DNA of 64,000 nucleotides from CAVVKW01 sp963749035 (GTDB lineage: Bacteria > Verrucomicrobiota > Verrucomicrobiia > Chthoniobacterales > JAATET01): the NCBI GenBank assembly GCA_963749035.1, contig CAVVKW010000002.1, forward strand, positions 868,001 through 932,000, in the 5' to 3' direction. Each line of letters opens with the position of its first letter. The stretch's first letter is position 1. Below, piece by piece: positions 43,195 through 51,875 of this stretch. Position numbers and translations under genes: made by a program. The notes beneath the pieces were generated by a model, which was not told the DNA's origin, ran no database searches, and saw only the letters and a program-made list of their open reading frames with translations.

Positions 43195-43318
43195 TGGAAG
43201 CCCGCGACCTTACAACGGCGACCGTCGAGTTTCCAGCCCCGCGGTAGCCGTTGGAAAACTCTTTCAGACACTTTGCCTTTGACGTCTGACGAGATGCGGA
43301 GCACCGATCTATTGATTC

Positions 43319-45175
43319 ATGTCAGGAAACGGAGATACCTCTAAAGCAACGCTTAGACTCCCGCGGGCGCCGCTGGCAGCGTTCGGAATGAGTTGCAAAG
43401 TCGGTCTCGTCTTCTCCGTCATCACGTTCGCCATGTGGGCCGCCAGCCTCCTGACTCTCTCCGAACCAGTCGGCCGCCCGGCGTGGGTGATTGCCATCCT
43501 CGGTTCCATTTCTCTCGGCGTCGCGTATGGCTACCTCCGTTTGCAGATCTCGTGCGCTCGGAGGCAGGAACCAGCCGGTCTCGCGCTCTTTCAGCAGCTC
43601 ACCCGCGACCTCCCGGTGATGCTCTACCAGTTTCGCCAATACCCGACCGGTCGCACCACCGTCACCCGGGCGAGCGAGGCCATCCGCTACATCTACGAGC
43701 TCACTCCCGAGGAAGCCCGCGAGGATGGCGGCTCGATCCTCGACCTCGTGCATCCCGAGGACCGCGATCGCATTTGGAAGAGTCTGGTCCGAAGCTACCG
43801 CGAGCTCGTGCCGTGGCACGAAGAGTATCGCGTCGTCCTCCCCAAGGCCGGGGCGGTCTGGCGCTCCGCCCACGCGCGAGTCCAGCGCATGCCCGACGGC
43901 GGCACGCTCTGGCACGGATTCACCATCGACATCAACGACCAGAAACGGGATGCCGCCGAGCTCCACGACGCCCGCACTCGCGCCGAGAAAGCCGACGCGG
44001 CGAAGACGGAGTTCCTCGCGATGATGAGTCACGATATCCGCACCCCAATGAACGCCGTTCTCGGGTTTGCGGAACTGCTCAGCTCGACCGATCTGACGGA
44101 CGATCAACGGGAGTATCTCGCATCGATCCGCAGTTCCGGCGAGAGCCTGCTTCTCCTGATCAACGAGATCCTGGATCTCTCCCGCGTCGAATCCGGGAAG
44201 ATGCTGATGAACGAAGAACCCTTCGAGCTCCGGAGCTGGATCAAAGACATTGTCCGGACGCTCAGCCTCCGCGCCGCCGACAAGGGAATCGCCTTCGATC
44301 ACCGCGTCGACCCATCCGCTCCAGAGATCATCTGCACCGACCGCGCCCGACTTAGCCAGGTCATCCAAAATCTCGCGGTCAACGCCATCAAGTTCACCGA
44401 TGAAGGTCGCGTCAGCCTCTCAGTTTCCGCCCGACCCGGCGCATCGCCCAATCACGTCCGCTGGAGCTTCAAAATCGAGGACACCGGAATCGGCATCCCG
44501 GCTGACAAGCTCGACTCTCTCTTTGAACCCTTCCGTCAGGTCCGTAACAGCGACGCAGAACGTCAGCACGGCGTCGGGCTCGGTCTGGCGATCGCCCGTC
44601 GCATCACCCAGGTGCTCGGCGGCGATATCGAGGTCCAAACCAAACCCGGCTCGGGCACGTGCATGACCGTCGCGATCGAATCCGAAGAAGCCCCCAGATC
44701 TCTCGGTCGGTCGTCGACGGAAACGCCGCTCGAACCGACCTGCCCCGCGCCCACCGAGCCAGATCTTTCCGGTCTCCGCGTCCTTGTCGTCGAAGACAAT
44801 CCCCTCAGCCTGCGCTTGGCCCTCCTTATCCTCGACCAACTCGGCTGCATCTGCCAAAGTGCCGGTGACGGCAACGTTGCCGTCGACTACTGCCGCGAAC
44901 AAATCTTTGACCTCCTCTTGATGGACTTCCAGCTTCCTACGCTGAACGGACCGGACGCCGCCCGGCAAATTCGCGAGCTCGAGCGTGACGGCCACCTCGC
45001 TCCAGGGCAGACAACCCCGCTCCCGATCGTCGCCCTCACCGCCAATGCGTTGCACGAGCACCGAAATGAGTGTCTCGCCGCCGGGATGGACCACGTTCTC
45101 ACCAAACCGATCCGGCGGCCTGAGCTGATCGGCGTTCTGCGTTCCGCCGCTTCCGGGAAGAAGCCACCTCGTTAG
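43319..45175 (+). CDS. Hybrid histidine kinase: 2 TM, PAS, HisKA, HATPase, REC
   Basis: A 618-aa protein with two membrane helices (about 26-48 and 54-77) and almost no periplasmic loop, so it may sense membrane or cytoplasmic cues. One PAS domain (about 95-210), the HisKA box SHDIRTPMN (His238), HATPase boxes (DTGIGIPADKL, GVGLGLAI) and a complete receiver (VVEDN, Asp536, TKPI) follow. There is no output domain. It lies 84 bases upstream of the Amt-phosphatase-SiaB gene on the same strand and could phosphorylate or modulate that pathway. That link rests on position only. Confidence 0.92.
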   Translation: MSGNGDTSKATLRLPRAPLAAFGMSCKVGLVFSVITFAMWAASLLTLSEPVGRPAWVIAILGSISLGVAYGYLRLQISCARRQEPAGLALFQQLTRDLPVMLYQFRQYPTGRTTVTRASEAIRYIYELTPEEAREDGGSILDLVHPEDRDRIWKSLVRSYRELVPWHEEYRVVLPKAGAVWRSAHARVQRMPDGGTLWHGFTIDINDQKRDAAELHDARTRAEKADAAKTEFLAMMSHDIRTPMNAVLGFAELLSSTDLTDDQREYLASIRSSGESLLLLINEILDLSRVESGKMLMNEEPFELRSWIKDIVRTLSLRAADKGIAFDHRVDPSAPEIICTDRARLSQVIQNLAVNAIKFTDEGRVSLSVSARPGASPNHVRWSFKIEDTGIGIPADKLDSLFEPFRQVRNSDAERQHGVGLGLAIARRITQVLGGDIEVQTKPGSGTCMTVAIESEEAPRSLGRSSTETPLEPTCPAPTEPDLSGLRVLVVEDNPLSLRLALLILDQLGCICQSAGDGNVAVDYCREQIFDLLLMDFQLPTLNGPDAARQIRELERDGHLAPGQTTPLPIVALTANALHEHRNECLAAGMDHVLTKPIRRPELIGVLRSAASGKKPPR

Positions 45176-45259
45176 CTACCGTCGACTCACCGCTCCTCCC
45201 GATGATATTCTCCACCCAAACGCTGAATAATCGGTTGCGACACCCCGTCTAAACGACCC

Positions 45260-48013
45260 ATGACGCCGATCGATCAACTTTGGATCCTCGCGAGCGCCAC
45301 CCTCGTCATGACGATGCAGATCGGCTTCTGCATGCTCGAAGCCGGTCTCGTCCGATCGAAGAATTCGATCAACGTCGCGATCAAGAATCTGATCGATTTC
45401 TGCGTTGCCGCGATCCTCTTCTGGGCGTGCGGTTACGCCATCATGTTTGGGCTATCGCCCTCCGGCTGGTTCGGGATACGAGACTTTTTCGTCGGCGATT
45501 CTCTCGGTCCCGACGCCCTGATGCACTTCATCTTCCAACTGATGTTCTGCGCCACCGCCGCAACCATCGTCTCCGGAGCGGTCGCGGAGCGCCTGAGCTT
45601 TTCCTCTTACATCATCATCGCCGCCATCGTCTCGGGCTTCCTCTACCCGATCTCGGGAGGCTGGGCGTGGAACGAGAACGGTTGGTTGGCTCAGATGGGC
45701 TTTCGGGACTTCGCCGGATCGACCGTCGTGCATTCCCTCGGCGGGTGGGCATCCCTGGCCGCGATCGTCATTCTCGGCCCACGCATCGGGCGGTTCGGCT
45801 CGGCGACGCCGCTCGTCAGTTCCCACAGCTTGGTCTCGTCCACCATCGGCGTGATCATTCTCTTCGTCGGCTGGCTCGGGTTCAACGGTGGGAGCACCCT
45901 CGCATTCAACGGGACCGTCCCGCTCATTATCGTCAACACCACCCTGGCCGGAGCCGCCGGGTGTCTCGTCGGTCTCTCGACGGTCTGGGCTCGCACACGC
46001 GTCCCACAACTTCCACCCACTCTGAACGGCTGTCTCGGAGGACTCGTCGCCATCACCGCAAACTGCCACGCGGTCTCCGCTCCGGAAGCGCTTTTGATCG
46101 GTGGCATCGGCGGCGCGCTCAGCTACGTCGGGCTGATCATTCTGGAAGCCCTTCGGATCGACGACGTCGTCGGAGCCTCGGCTGCCCACAGCCTTCCGGG
46201 TGTGTGGGGCACCCTCGCCGTCGGACTACTCGGCGACCTGACCGTTCTCGATACCGGCCTTTCCAGGGGCGCACAGATCGGCGTTCAGGCCCTCGGCTGC
46301 GCGGTCTTCTTCGTCTGGGCCTTCGGCGGAGCTTGGTTGCTCCTGACCGCAGTCAACTTCGTGCGCCCTCTGCGCATTTCCAAAGACGTCGAAATGGTCG
46401 GACTGAACGTGTCGGAACACGGGGCCAGCACGGAGATCATCGACCTCCTCAACGAGATGTCCCGCCACAGCGAGGACGGCCAATTCAACGAACGCCTCGA
46501 TTTCGAACCCTTCAGCGAAGTCGGCCAGATCGCCTCGGAATACAACCGCGTCATCGACAAGGTCATTTCCGAAATGGAGTTCCGCGAGGGCATCACACGC
46601 CGCCTTCAGCGCTCCCGAGACGAGAGTGAGTCCGCCAACCGTAAGATCTTCAGTAGCCTCCAGTATGCCCGCCGGATTCAACAGGCTATCCTCCCGGAGC
46701 CGCGGACGCTTCGCGACGTCCTCGGCGACCATTTCCTGATCTACCAGCCACGAGATCTCGTCGCTGGCGACTTCTACTGGTGCCAGCAGGTTGGTGACAG
46801 TGGATATTGCGCCATCGTCGACTGCACCGGGCACGGAGTTCCGGGCGCATTCATGTCGATGATCGGCAGCCTCCTGCTCGAACACATCATCGTCGAGAAA
46901 CGGCTGACCGAGCCAGCCGAGATTCTAGCCGAAATGCACCGCCGCGTCCGCCGTGCCCTCGCGCAGGATAGCCCGGAAGGCGCCGCGAATCGCGACGGCA
47001 TGGAGGTTGCACTCATTCGGATCGACTCCGACAAAGTCGTCTTCGCCGGTGCCAATCGACCCCTGTGGTGGTTCCAGCCCGACTCCGCGGGGCATCGCGA
47101 GTTCGGGGAGATCCTCGGAGATCTCCACGGTCTCGGCGGGGGCGCGCTGGAGCCCAAGGAAATCAGATTTACCCAGCACACCCTCCCGCTCGATCCCGCT
47201 CTCGCGATCTATCTCCAGACCGACGGCTTCGTTCAACAGCCAAATCATCTCCGTTCCATCTACGACCACGGCCGCCTCCGCGACCTCTTGCGCTCCATCC
47301 AAGACCAACCTCCCACCACCCAGTCCCGTCGAGTCAGTGAATCTTTCAAAAATTTCCGCGGCGGAGCCAGTCAACGCGACGACTTCACCATCCTCGGAAT
47401 TCAATTCTCAACCTCTGAAGACACCGACCGCACTCCATCCCTGGCCAGCGAGCAACCCGCTATGATCACCGATCCCCCATCTCGCGACCAACCCTTTACG
47501 CCCCAATTACCTGGGACGCTCTTCCATTCTGATGGAACGATCACCCCATCGGTCATCGAAGCCTGTGGACGCATCCTCCGCGAACGCACGCAGCTCAGCA
47601 TCGCCGGCCGCATTGCCCTCTTCGGCGCTTTTGTCGAACTCGCTCAGAACGTCGCCCGCCATTCCGCCGATCGGGACCCAGAGACCGACATCGGACGCGG
47701 CACGCTCACCGTTCTTCTCGGCCCCGCCGGTTTCGAACTTCGCTCGACCAACCAAATCTCGCCCGCCGACCACCGCCACCTCCGCTCACGACTCGATGAA
47801 CTCGTCGGCCTGAGTCGCGAAGAACTCAATCAGCTCTACCTGACCCGATTGCATGAGCCGAAAAACTCCGCCCTCTCCGCCGGACTCGGATTGATCGATC
47901 TCGCTCGCAAATCAGCGAAACCTCCGACGTTCGACCTTCCGGCATCACCCGAAAACGGAAATGTGTTTTCATTAAGTCTGCATCTTGATAGTCACCTAAG
48001 CACCGCTTATTGA
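45260..48013 (+). CDS. Fusion: ammonium transporter + SpoIIE/PP2C phosphatase + SiaB-like kinase module
   Basis: A 917-aa protein with three parts. Residues 1-375 are an Amt/Rh channel: DFAGSTVVH (Asp150, His158) and His310 are the twin-His pore residues, Phe96 and Phe208 the Phe gate, Ser212 the recruitment site. A linker (about 380-465, VGLNVSEHGASTEIIDLL then EVGQIASEYNRVIDK) resembles that of Amt-fused signal proteins. Residues 465-717 are a SpoIIE-type phosphatase with metal ligands Asp504, Asp521, Asp655 and Asp707/Asp708. Residues 755-917 resemble SiaB (DUF6272), with N-box Glu793/Asn797 and SAGLGLIDLA. The SiaC-type substrate is encoded 3 bases downstream. No glnK is present. It should be an ammonium-responsive phosphorylation switch; the mechanism is inferred. 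Confidence 0.88.
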   Translation: MTPIDQLWILASATLVMTMQIGFCMLEAGLVRSKNSINVAIKNLIDFCVAAILFWACGYAIMFGLSPSGWFGIRDFFVGDSLGPDALMHFIFQLMFCATAATIVSGAVAERLSFSSYIIIAAIVSGFLYPISGGWAWNENGWLAQMGFRDFAGSTVVHSLGGWASLAAIVILGPRIGRFGSATPLVSSHSLVSSTIGVIILFVGWLGFNGGSTLAFNGTVPLIIVNTTLAGAAGCLVGLSTVWARTRVPQLPPTLNGCLGGLVAITANCHAVSAPEALLIGGIGGALSYVGLIILEALRIDDVVGASAAHSLPGVWGTLAVGLLGDLTVLDTGLSRGAQIGVQALGCAVFFVWAFGGAWLLLTAVNFVRPLRISKDVEMVGLNVSEHGASTEIIDLLNEMSRHSEDGQFNERLDFEPFSEVGQIASEYNRVIDKVISEMEFREGITRRLQRSRDESESANRKIFSSLQYARRIQQAILPEPRTLRDVLGDHFLIYQPRDLVAGDFYWCQQVGDSGYCAIVDCTGHGVPGAFMSMIGSLLLEHIIVEKRLTEPAEILAEMHRRVRRALAQDSPEGAANRDGMEVALIRIDSDKVVFAGANRPLWWFQPDSAGHREFGEILGDLHGLGGGALEPKEIRFTQHTLPLDPALAIYLQTDGFVQQPNHLRSIYDHGRLRDLLRSIQDQPPTTQSRRVSESFKNFRGGASQRDDFTILGIQFSTSEDTDRTPSLASEQPAMITDPPSRDQPFTPQLPGTLFHSDGTITPSVIEACGRILRERTQLSIAGRIALFGAFVELAQNVARHSADRDPETDIGRGTLTVLLGPAGFELRSTNQISPADHRHLRSRLDELVGLSREELNQLYLTRLHEPKNSALSAGLGLIDLARKSAKPPTFDLPASPENGNVFSLSLHLDSHLSTAY

Positions 48014-48016
48014 GAA

Positions 48017-48394
48017 ATGGGGCTGTTGATTCCTGAGTCCGAGACTTCACCCCGCGTCACCGTTACCGGAGACGCCAACGAATCGACGCTCAGTTTCGAG
48101 GGAGAGTCTTACCCGGAAAACGTCATCGAATTTTACGCTCCAATCATTGCGTGGCTGGAGAAAAACGTTCACCAAATCGCCACGCTCCACGTGCGGTTCC
48201 GACTTTATTATCTGAACACCGGGAGTTCCAAAGCGATTCTGGACCTGATTCGCAGACTCGAAGTCAAGGGAGCCGCCGGAGCCAGGATCGACATCGAGTG
48301 GCACCACCTCCCCGACCTTGAAATCATGCGCCGCGCGGGCGAAGATCTGCTTGCGGACACCAGCCTTCCCCATCGCGTTGTCGCGATCTTGTGA
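48017..48394 (+). CDS. siaC: SiaC-family regulatory phosphoprotein (DUF1987)
   Basis: A 125-aa protein. SYPENVIEFYAPIIAWLE and LYYLNTGSSKAILDL are the SiaC signatures. Thr68 sits where the phosphorylated threonine of Pseudomonas SiaC is found (LNTSS). In the Sia system SiaB phosphorylates SiaC and SiaA dephosphorylates it; the free form activates the diguanylate cyclase SiaD. Here kinase and phosphatase modules lie on the single upstream protein. No GGDEF gene is in the window, so the output is unknown. It is certainly co-transcribed with the fusion gene. Confidence 0.88.
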   Translation: MGLLIPESETSPRVTVTGDANESTLSFEGESYPENVIEFYAPIIAWLEKNVHQIATLHVRFRLYYLNTGSSKAILDLIRRLEVKGAAGARIDIEWHHLPDLEIMRRAGEDLLADTSLPHRVVAIL

Positions 48395-48438
48395 CCCAGG
48401 CGGTTGCAATTCCGCAGTGCCAGCATAAGAAAGCACCC

Positions 48439-49701
48439 ATGCGCCCGACCTCCATCCTGCCACTCCTCTGCGCTTCCCTGCTCGTCGTTTCCTGCGACGA
48501 CGCACCCGATACTGCCGCCGAACCATCTCCGACCCCAGCCGCTGAATCCACCCCGACTCCAGCGCCCACCCCCGAAGCGACGGAGACCCCCACACCGATC
48601 GACACCACGGCACAGGTTTCCGTCCTCGGATACCACCGCTTTGAGAACCCCGCCCGCGATCCGCTGGCGATTACCACCGAAGAATTTACCGCCCAGCTTC
48701 AAGCCATCAAGGACTCCGGGGTCCCGGTCATTCCCATGGCCGATTTCCTTGCCTGGCGCCGCGGCGAAAAATCAATTCCAGAACGGGCCATCGTCATCAC
48801 CATCGACGACGGCTACGACGACACCTACACCCTGGCGTGGCCGATCCTGAAAGAGTTCGGCTTCCCGTTCACGTTCTACGTTTACACCGACTACATCGAC
48901 GTCGGCGGCCGAGCCATCACCTGGGAGGAACTGACCGAGATGAAAGAAGGCGGCGTCGACATCGCCAGCCACACCGTCTCCCACTCCAATCTCGCCAAAC
49001 CTCGATCCAAAGATCTCAAGGGAATGGAATACGACGAGTGGCTGACCAAAGAACTCTCGGGTTCACGAAAGACGATCGAAGAAAAACTCGGCATCGAGAT
49101 CACCACGCTGGCTTATCCCTACGGTGTCAACAACGAGGCCGTCCGCGCCGCCGCGGAAGCCGCCGGTTACGAAGCCTCGTTCACCGTCGTCGGTCAGAAG
49201 GCACTTCACGGAACCGAGCCCCACTCGATCGGTCGCTACATCGTTCAAAGCGACAAAGACTTCACGTTTTCGAACTCCCTGAAATTCGGCGGCGGATCCT
49301 CCAGCGTCCAGACCACCGCCGGACCCGCCGCGGCCTCCATGATCACCGTCCCGATGCACGGCTCCGTGACCTCCGACGAGCAACCCACCCTCAAAGCGAA
49401 CCTCGCGACCCTTGGCGATCTCGACCCGGAGTCGGTCTCCATGCGGGTCAGCAGTCTCGGACTCGTCGATCCCGAATACGACCCCGATACGCAGCTTCTC
49501 AAATACAAGATGCCCATCCGGCTCGTCCCGCAGACCTACACGGTCGAGGTCTCCGGCCGCGCCGGCGGGAAGAAGGCTGAAGCCATGTGGAGTTTCGAAT
49601 ACGACCCGAAAGCGGCGAAGTCCGACACCCCCGAACCCGCCGAGCTCAACCCGCCCGCCAAGAAAGAGGAACCCATTCCTGAAATGGTTCCCGCCACCTA
49701 G
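48439..49701 (+). CDS. Polysaccharide deacetylase (NodB-like) lipoprotein
   Basis: A 420-aa protein with a signal peptide and lipobox LVVSC (from ATG 48439), then a Pro/Thr linker. The NodB domain shows TIDDGYDD (metal Asp) and SHTVSHSNL (metal His-His). ITTLAYPYGVNN and a C-terminal beta domain follow. It would remove acetyl groups from peptidoglycan or an extracellular polysaccharide; the target cannot be told. It lies 44 bases after siaC and may belong to the same transcription unit, hinting at surface or biofilm control. The frame extends 16 codons upstream to 48391, without a better signal. Confidence 0.87.
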   Translation: MRPTSILPLLCASLLVVSCDDAPDTAAEPSPTPAAESTPTPAPTPEATETPTPIDTTAQVSVLGYHRFENPARDPLAITTEEFTAQLQAIKDSGVPVIPMADFLAWRRGEKSIPERAIVITIDDGYDDTYTLAWPILKEFGFPFTFYVYTDYIDVGGRAITWEELTEMKEGGVDIASHTVSHSNLAKPRSKDLKGMEYDEWLTKELSGSRKTIEEKLGIEITTLAYPYGVNNEAVRAAAEAAGYEASFTVVGQKALHGTEPHSIGRYIVQSDKDFTFSNSLKFGGGSSSVQTTAGPAAASMITVPMHGSVTSDEQPTLKANLATLGDLDPESVSMRVSSLGLVDPEYDPDTQLLKYKMPIRLVPQTYTVEVSGRAGGKKAEAMWSFEYDPKAAKSDTPEPAELNPPAKKEEPIPEMVPAT

Positions 49702-49722
49702 CGTGAAGATCCCAACTTCCTG

Positions 49723-49962
49723 ATGTCCTCCTTCGTCGAATTCTTCAAATCCAAGCTTCGTGGGGAGAAGCCCCTGCACCCCATCGACCGCCGGGCGGCG
49801 AAATTCTACGTCAAGCAACGCCTCGCTCACATTTTTCCGGAGCTTCGCAACGACCCCGAGGCCCTCGAACGCGCCTATCAGGAACTCGATATCCGCCCGC
49901 GCGAAGGCGCCGGCGAAGGCGGAGCCACCCTCTTCGAGACCGTCTTCACCGGAAAACTATAA
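49723..49962 (+). CDS. Small conserved-looking protein of unknown function
   Basis: A 79-aa, charged protein without signal or membrane segments (HPIDRRAAKFYVKQRLAHIFPELRND near the centre). Its start is 21 bases after the deacetylase stop, and codon usage is like the neighbours, so it is probably real. No family recognised. Confidence 0.55.
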   Translation: MSSFVEFFKSKLRGEKPLHPIDRRAAKFYVKQRLAHIFPELRNDPEALERAYQELDIRPREGAGEGGATLFETVFTGKL

Positions 49963-50053
49963 AGCACCAACCGAGTTGGCTGAACCGGTGCCTCCAGCAC
50001 CGATCGTTTCAGGAACGAGATTCTGAGAACGCCGTAGATTTCGTCTGAGCTTC

Positions 50054-50533
50054 TCAGCAAGACGTCGGCACCCGCTGCGCCAACTTCACCCCGTGCGGAA
50101 TCGCCCCCGCCACGAATTCCAGACACTCCACCGCACCGCTCGGCTTTCCCGGTAGCGCGATGACGAGCGCCCCCTCGACCACCCCCGCCATCCCGCGCGA
50201 AAGAATCGCGTTCGGCGTGATCGCGAGCGACCCGGCCCGCATCGCCTCCCCAAATCCCGGGATCTCCACTCGCTGAATCCCGCGAATCGCTTCCGGCGTC
50301 ACGTCTCGTTCCGCGATTCCCGTCCCGCCCGTCGTCAGCACCAGTCCGCAGCCCTGACTCACAAACGAACGGATCGTCCGCTGGATCGCCTCGACCTCAT
50401 CCGGCACACCCGCCTCCGCCTCGACCCGCCAGCCCCGACGCGCGCAGTCGGCCCGAACCGCCGGCCCACCCGCATCCTCGTATTCGCCCGCCGCCGCCCG
50501 GTCCGAGACCGTAATCACCCCCACCGCGATCAC
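50054..50533 (-). CDS. moaB: Molybdenum cofactor biosynthesis protein MoaB/Mog
   Basis: A 159-aa protein of the MPT-adenylyltransferase fold: VGVITVSDRAAAGEYEDAGG and LVLTTGGTGIAERDVTPEA are the MoaB/Mog signatures, with the GTGxxxRDVTPEA motif intact. It adenylates molybdopterin before molybdate insertion. It is the last gene of the moaA-moaC-kinase-like-moaB row and overlaps the kinase-like gene by 4 bases. Confidence 0.9.
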   Translation of the reverse strand: MIAVGVITVSDRAAAGEYEDAGGPAVRADCARRGWRVEAEAGVPDEVEAIQRTIRSFVSQGCGLVLTTGGTGIAERDVTPEAIRGIQRVEIPGFGEAMRAGSLAITPNAILSRGMAGVVEGALVIALPGKPSGAVECLEFVAGAIPHGVKLAQRVPTSC

Positions 50534-51345
50534 GCGTCCCCGCCCCCCGCCTGCTCCTCCACAACCTCGGGAATGATGTCAACCGGCACGAGCGCACCCC
50601 CCGCTGCGATCCAATTTTTCGGATGACAATCCCGGAGGATCAAACCCTCGTTCCAATTTACGAAATCCAACGTAATGCTCCGATCTCGAAGCGTTTCAAA
50701 TCCGCGTCGCTCAACAAATTCAACCACCGCATCCAACTCAGGGTGAGGCCCGGCAATAAATTGCATACTCATCACGACGGAAAATTCTCCCGTATCCGAA
50801 CGAATACAATCCTCAAAACGGACATCCACCGCGGGAGCAATCTGATTCATCAAATCCCAACGCTCGAGATATTGGAAAACGGTGTGTTCCCTGCGGCCAT
50901 ATTTCCCTGGATGGGTGATCTTCAAGACGCGACCGAAATCTGGTAGATCGAAATAAACCCGGTGTTCTGCTCCGCTTCTCGGAGACGGCCCGCCAGCGAT
51001 CCGCTCGACCACTCGTTCCGGAAATCCAAGGCCGCTGCGCCGAGCAAATAAAAAAAGAGAACGTTCCTCTTCCTCGATTGCTAAAACCTTTGCTAGATCC
51101 GAACCAAATCTCCGCTCACCGGAGACACGTAGGTAACCGGCTCCACGCGCGAACTCGACCCATTGTCTGATCGCTTCGTCCGTAGCCAATCCTCGACGCG
51201 ATCCGACGGCGACATCGCCATCGATTCGTCCCTTGCCCTCTCGTAAACCGGCTTGAGATCCGCCAACGGATTGCTTTTGATTTTCAGAAGAGTCATCGCC
51301 TTTTGAATTTACTCGTGAGCTCCGTCGACGGCGAGGACTATTCAT
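50530..51345 (-). CDS. Putative kinase-fold protein inserted in the moa cluster
   Basis: A 271-aa protein that resembles the 'polyvalent' kinase-like domains of mobile elements. Kinase landmarks are AEHRVYFDL, Lys142 (VLKIT), a catalytic-loop-like RDCHPKNW (Asp239, Asn244) and a metal-site-like PVDII (Asp256). The first 50 residues are Ser/Arg/Gly-rich and look unstructured; the start is uncertain. Base composition around 50600-51300 is visibly lower in GC than the moa genes on both sides, a sign of later arrival. Function is unknown. Confidence 0.6.
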   Translation of the reverse strand: MNSPRRRRSSRVNSKGDDSSENQKQSVGGSQAGLREGKGRIDGDVAVGSRRGLATDEAIRQWVEFARGAGYLRVSGERRFGSDLAKVLAIEEEERSLFLFARRSGLGFPERVVERIAGGPSPRSGAEHRVYFDLPDFGRVLKITHPGKYGRREHTVFQYLERWDLMNQIAPAVDVRFEDCIRSDTGEFSVVMSMQFIAGPHPELDAVVEFVERRGFETLRDRSITLDFVNWNEGLILRDCHPKNWIAAGGALVPVDIIPEVVEEQAGGGDA

Positions 51346-51370
51346 CGCCGTCCGGGCTCTCCTCTGACGA

Positions 51371-51823
51371 TCACGCCTCCCCCTTCGATTTCTTCACCAC
51401 GCGAACTCCGTCCACAACCATCGTCTTATCGACCGCCTTGCACATGTCATAGACCGTCAGTGCCGCCACGCTGACCGCCGTCAGTGCCTCCATTTCAACA
51501 CCCGTCCGCGCCGCCGTCTTCGCCCGTCCGACGATCCGAACTCCCTCGGGCTGAAACGAAAAATCCACCGCGACCTCCGCCAGCGGCAGCGAGTGACAAA
51601 GCGGAATCAGCTCCGCCGTCCGCTTGGCCGCCTGAATCCCCGCGATCCGCGCCGTCGCCAGCACGTTCCCCTTCGCGATCTGGTCATTCTGGATCAATTC
51701 GCCCGTCGTCCGTGCCATCCGGATCAATCCCTCCGCGCTCGCCTCCCGCGTGACCACCGGCTTCGCCGAAACGTCCACCATCCGCGCCGCTCCGTTTTCA
51801 TCAACGTGCGTCAACTCACTCAC
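51371..51823 (-). CDS. moaC: Cyclic pyranopterin monophosphate synthase MoaC
   Basis: A 150-aa protein. MVDVSAKPVVTREASAEG, LIPLCHSLPL, GVEMEALTAVSVAALTVYDMCKA and the metal/active-site Lys of CKAVDK are all family signatures. It forms cPMP from the MoaA product. The moaA gene ends 52 bases upstream on the same strand. Confidence 0.97.
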   Translation of the reverse strand: MSELTHVDENGAARMVDVSAKPVVTREASAEGLIRMARTTGELIQNDQIAKGNVLATARIAGIQAAKRTAELIPLCHSLPLAEVAVDFSFQPEGVRIVGRAKTAARTGVEMEALTAVSVAALTVYDMCKAVDKTMVVDGVRVVKKSKGEA

Positions 51824-51875
51824 GATAACTTCCCCATTCGCTCATCACTCTTCATCGATCACTCGGTCATCGCCG

